64,000 nt of DNA from Gammaproteobacteria bacterium (GTDB lineage Bacteria > Pseudomonadota > Gammaproteobacteria > Pseudomonadales > Alcanivoracaceae): positions 62,001 to 126,000 of the forward strand of contig JAGPVL010000017.1 in assembly GCA_018067045.1 (NCBI GenBank), read 5' to 3'. Position 1 is the first letter of the stretch. Each line of letters opens with the position of its first letter. This document shows, one piece after another, positions 63,511-64,000 of this stretch. A program made the position numbers and the translations under genes. The notes beneath the pieces were generated by a model. It worked only from the letters and a program-made list of their open reading frames with translations, made no database searches and had not been told where the DNA came from.

Positions 63511-64000
63511 CTAACTATCTTGGAGCAAGCTTGTGGGCGGTTGCTGAGATTTGGCGGACTTCACGTTAGCCAGCCCCACCGCAGCAACAATAAGGCCAAG
63601 CGCAGGCGGCAGCAGTAACCAATGCAGTCCGGGTAATCGACCGTCGAACAGTAGTGCGGCCAGTGGTGTGAGCGCGAGCAAGACCATCAGCGTTGCAACC
63701 GCTGCGGCACTAAAACCGAGTGCGAAGAACTCCAGTCGGTTGATGCCATGCAATAGACGAGTACGCGCGCCGAACACGCGCAGTAACGCCTCGTCGGCTT
63801 GGCGCTGCCGTGCGGTGGACAGCAGCGCCGCGCTGAGCACGAGTAGGCTGGCCGCAATCAGGAGTGCGGCCAATACAGCTGTTGCTTGGCTCGCTTGGCC
63901 GATAATTTCTTCGGCCTGATCGAGTAGCGCGTTAACGTCGAACAGTGTGATGTGCGGTAAAGATTGCATCAGCTCGGCCAGCCGTTGGCCGTCGCCTGCG
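63511..64000 (-). CDS. FtsX-like ABC transporter permease, N-terminus beyond window
   Basis: The C-terminal ~163 residues of a permease of the MacB/FtsX (YbbP-type) class, open to the window edge. The soluble stretch ends LPHITLFDVNALLDQAEEII, followed by three membrane helices (about 30-52, 80-105, 113-136 from the Met at 63969) and the QRQADEALLRVFGARTRLL loop typical of the family. Such permeases pair with an ATPase and often move lipoproteins or lipids; the N-terminal part and partner are outside the window. Confidence 0.8.
   Translation of the reverse strand, partial: AGDGQRLAELMQSLPHITLFDVNALLDQAEEIIGQASQATAVLAALLIAASLLVLSAALLSTARQRQADEALLRVFGARTRLLHGINRLEFFALGFSAAAVATLMVLLALTPLAALLFDGRLPGLHWLLLPPALGLIVAAVGLANVKSAKSQQPPTSLLQDS

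Noticed and set aside
63038-63618. Several 85-137-codon + strand frames in the repeat cluster
   Set aside because: They overlap each other in different frames within direct repeats and run into the antisense of the permease gene; they reflect repeat sequence, not genes.

Overview
The window reads as a chromosomal segment of a gammaproteobacterium related to Pseudomonas or to the marine Oceanospirillales/Cellvibrionales-type groups. The main evidence is the aromatic supra-operon serC-pheA-hisC-tyrA/aroA(fused)-cmk-rpsA followed by ihfB-lapA-lapB-pyrF, and a wbpV-wbpL ... wbpM style end to a surface-polysaccharide cluster. No tool was run. All calls come from reading the translated sequence and motifs, so genus-level placement is inference.

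Region 1 (1-11249, + strand) is housekeeping. It holds serine/aromatic amino acid synthesis (serC is cut by the window edge), CMP kinase, ribosomal protein S1, IHF beta, the LPS-assembly regulators LapA/LapB, OMP decarboxylase and a small ComEA-like DNA-binding protein. The region closes with a perfect 15-bp-stem intrinsic terminator.

Region 2 (11456-48517, + strand) is one very long surface-polysaccharide locus. It opens with export and control genes (wzi-like, wza, wzb, wzc), then cysC and a UDP-HexNAc dehydrogenase. Next come glycosyltransferases, an acyltransferase, a Wzy-like polymerase and a MurJ-like flippase. A pgl-type bacillosamine block follows (PglA/C/D/E-like), then galE, a tviC/wbpP-like epimerase, a second flippase, an unusual beta-propeller-like protein and three more glycosyltransferases. 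The distal part has an N-acetyl-L-fucosamine module (fnlB, fnlA, fnlC), wbpV, wbpL, a second pglD-like gene, galU, a divergent UDP-glucose-dehydrogenase-like gene, pgi and wbpM. Predicted precursors are UDP-GalNAcA, UDP-diNAcBac, UDP-L-FucNAc and UDP-QuiNAc. Two different initiating phosphosugar transferases (PglC-type and WbpL-type) and two flippases, but only one visible polymerase, suggest either two polymers or a composite locus.

Region 3 (48548-64000, - strand) is a mixed block. It contains a translationally coupled pair made of a 966-aa membrane protein with a C-terminal P-loop ATPase and a short MscS-like channel; this is the most unusual system here. It also holds two outer-membrane-type lipoproteins, isovaleryl-CoA dehydrogenase, a PhoX/DUF839-like lipoprotein next to a lipoprotein with two CXXCH haem motifs, tRNA-Thr(CGU), msrB, msrA, a neutral-ceramidase-like hydrolase, a REP-like repeat cluster and the C-terminal end of an FtsX-type permease cut by the window edge.
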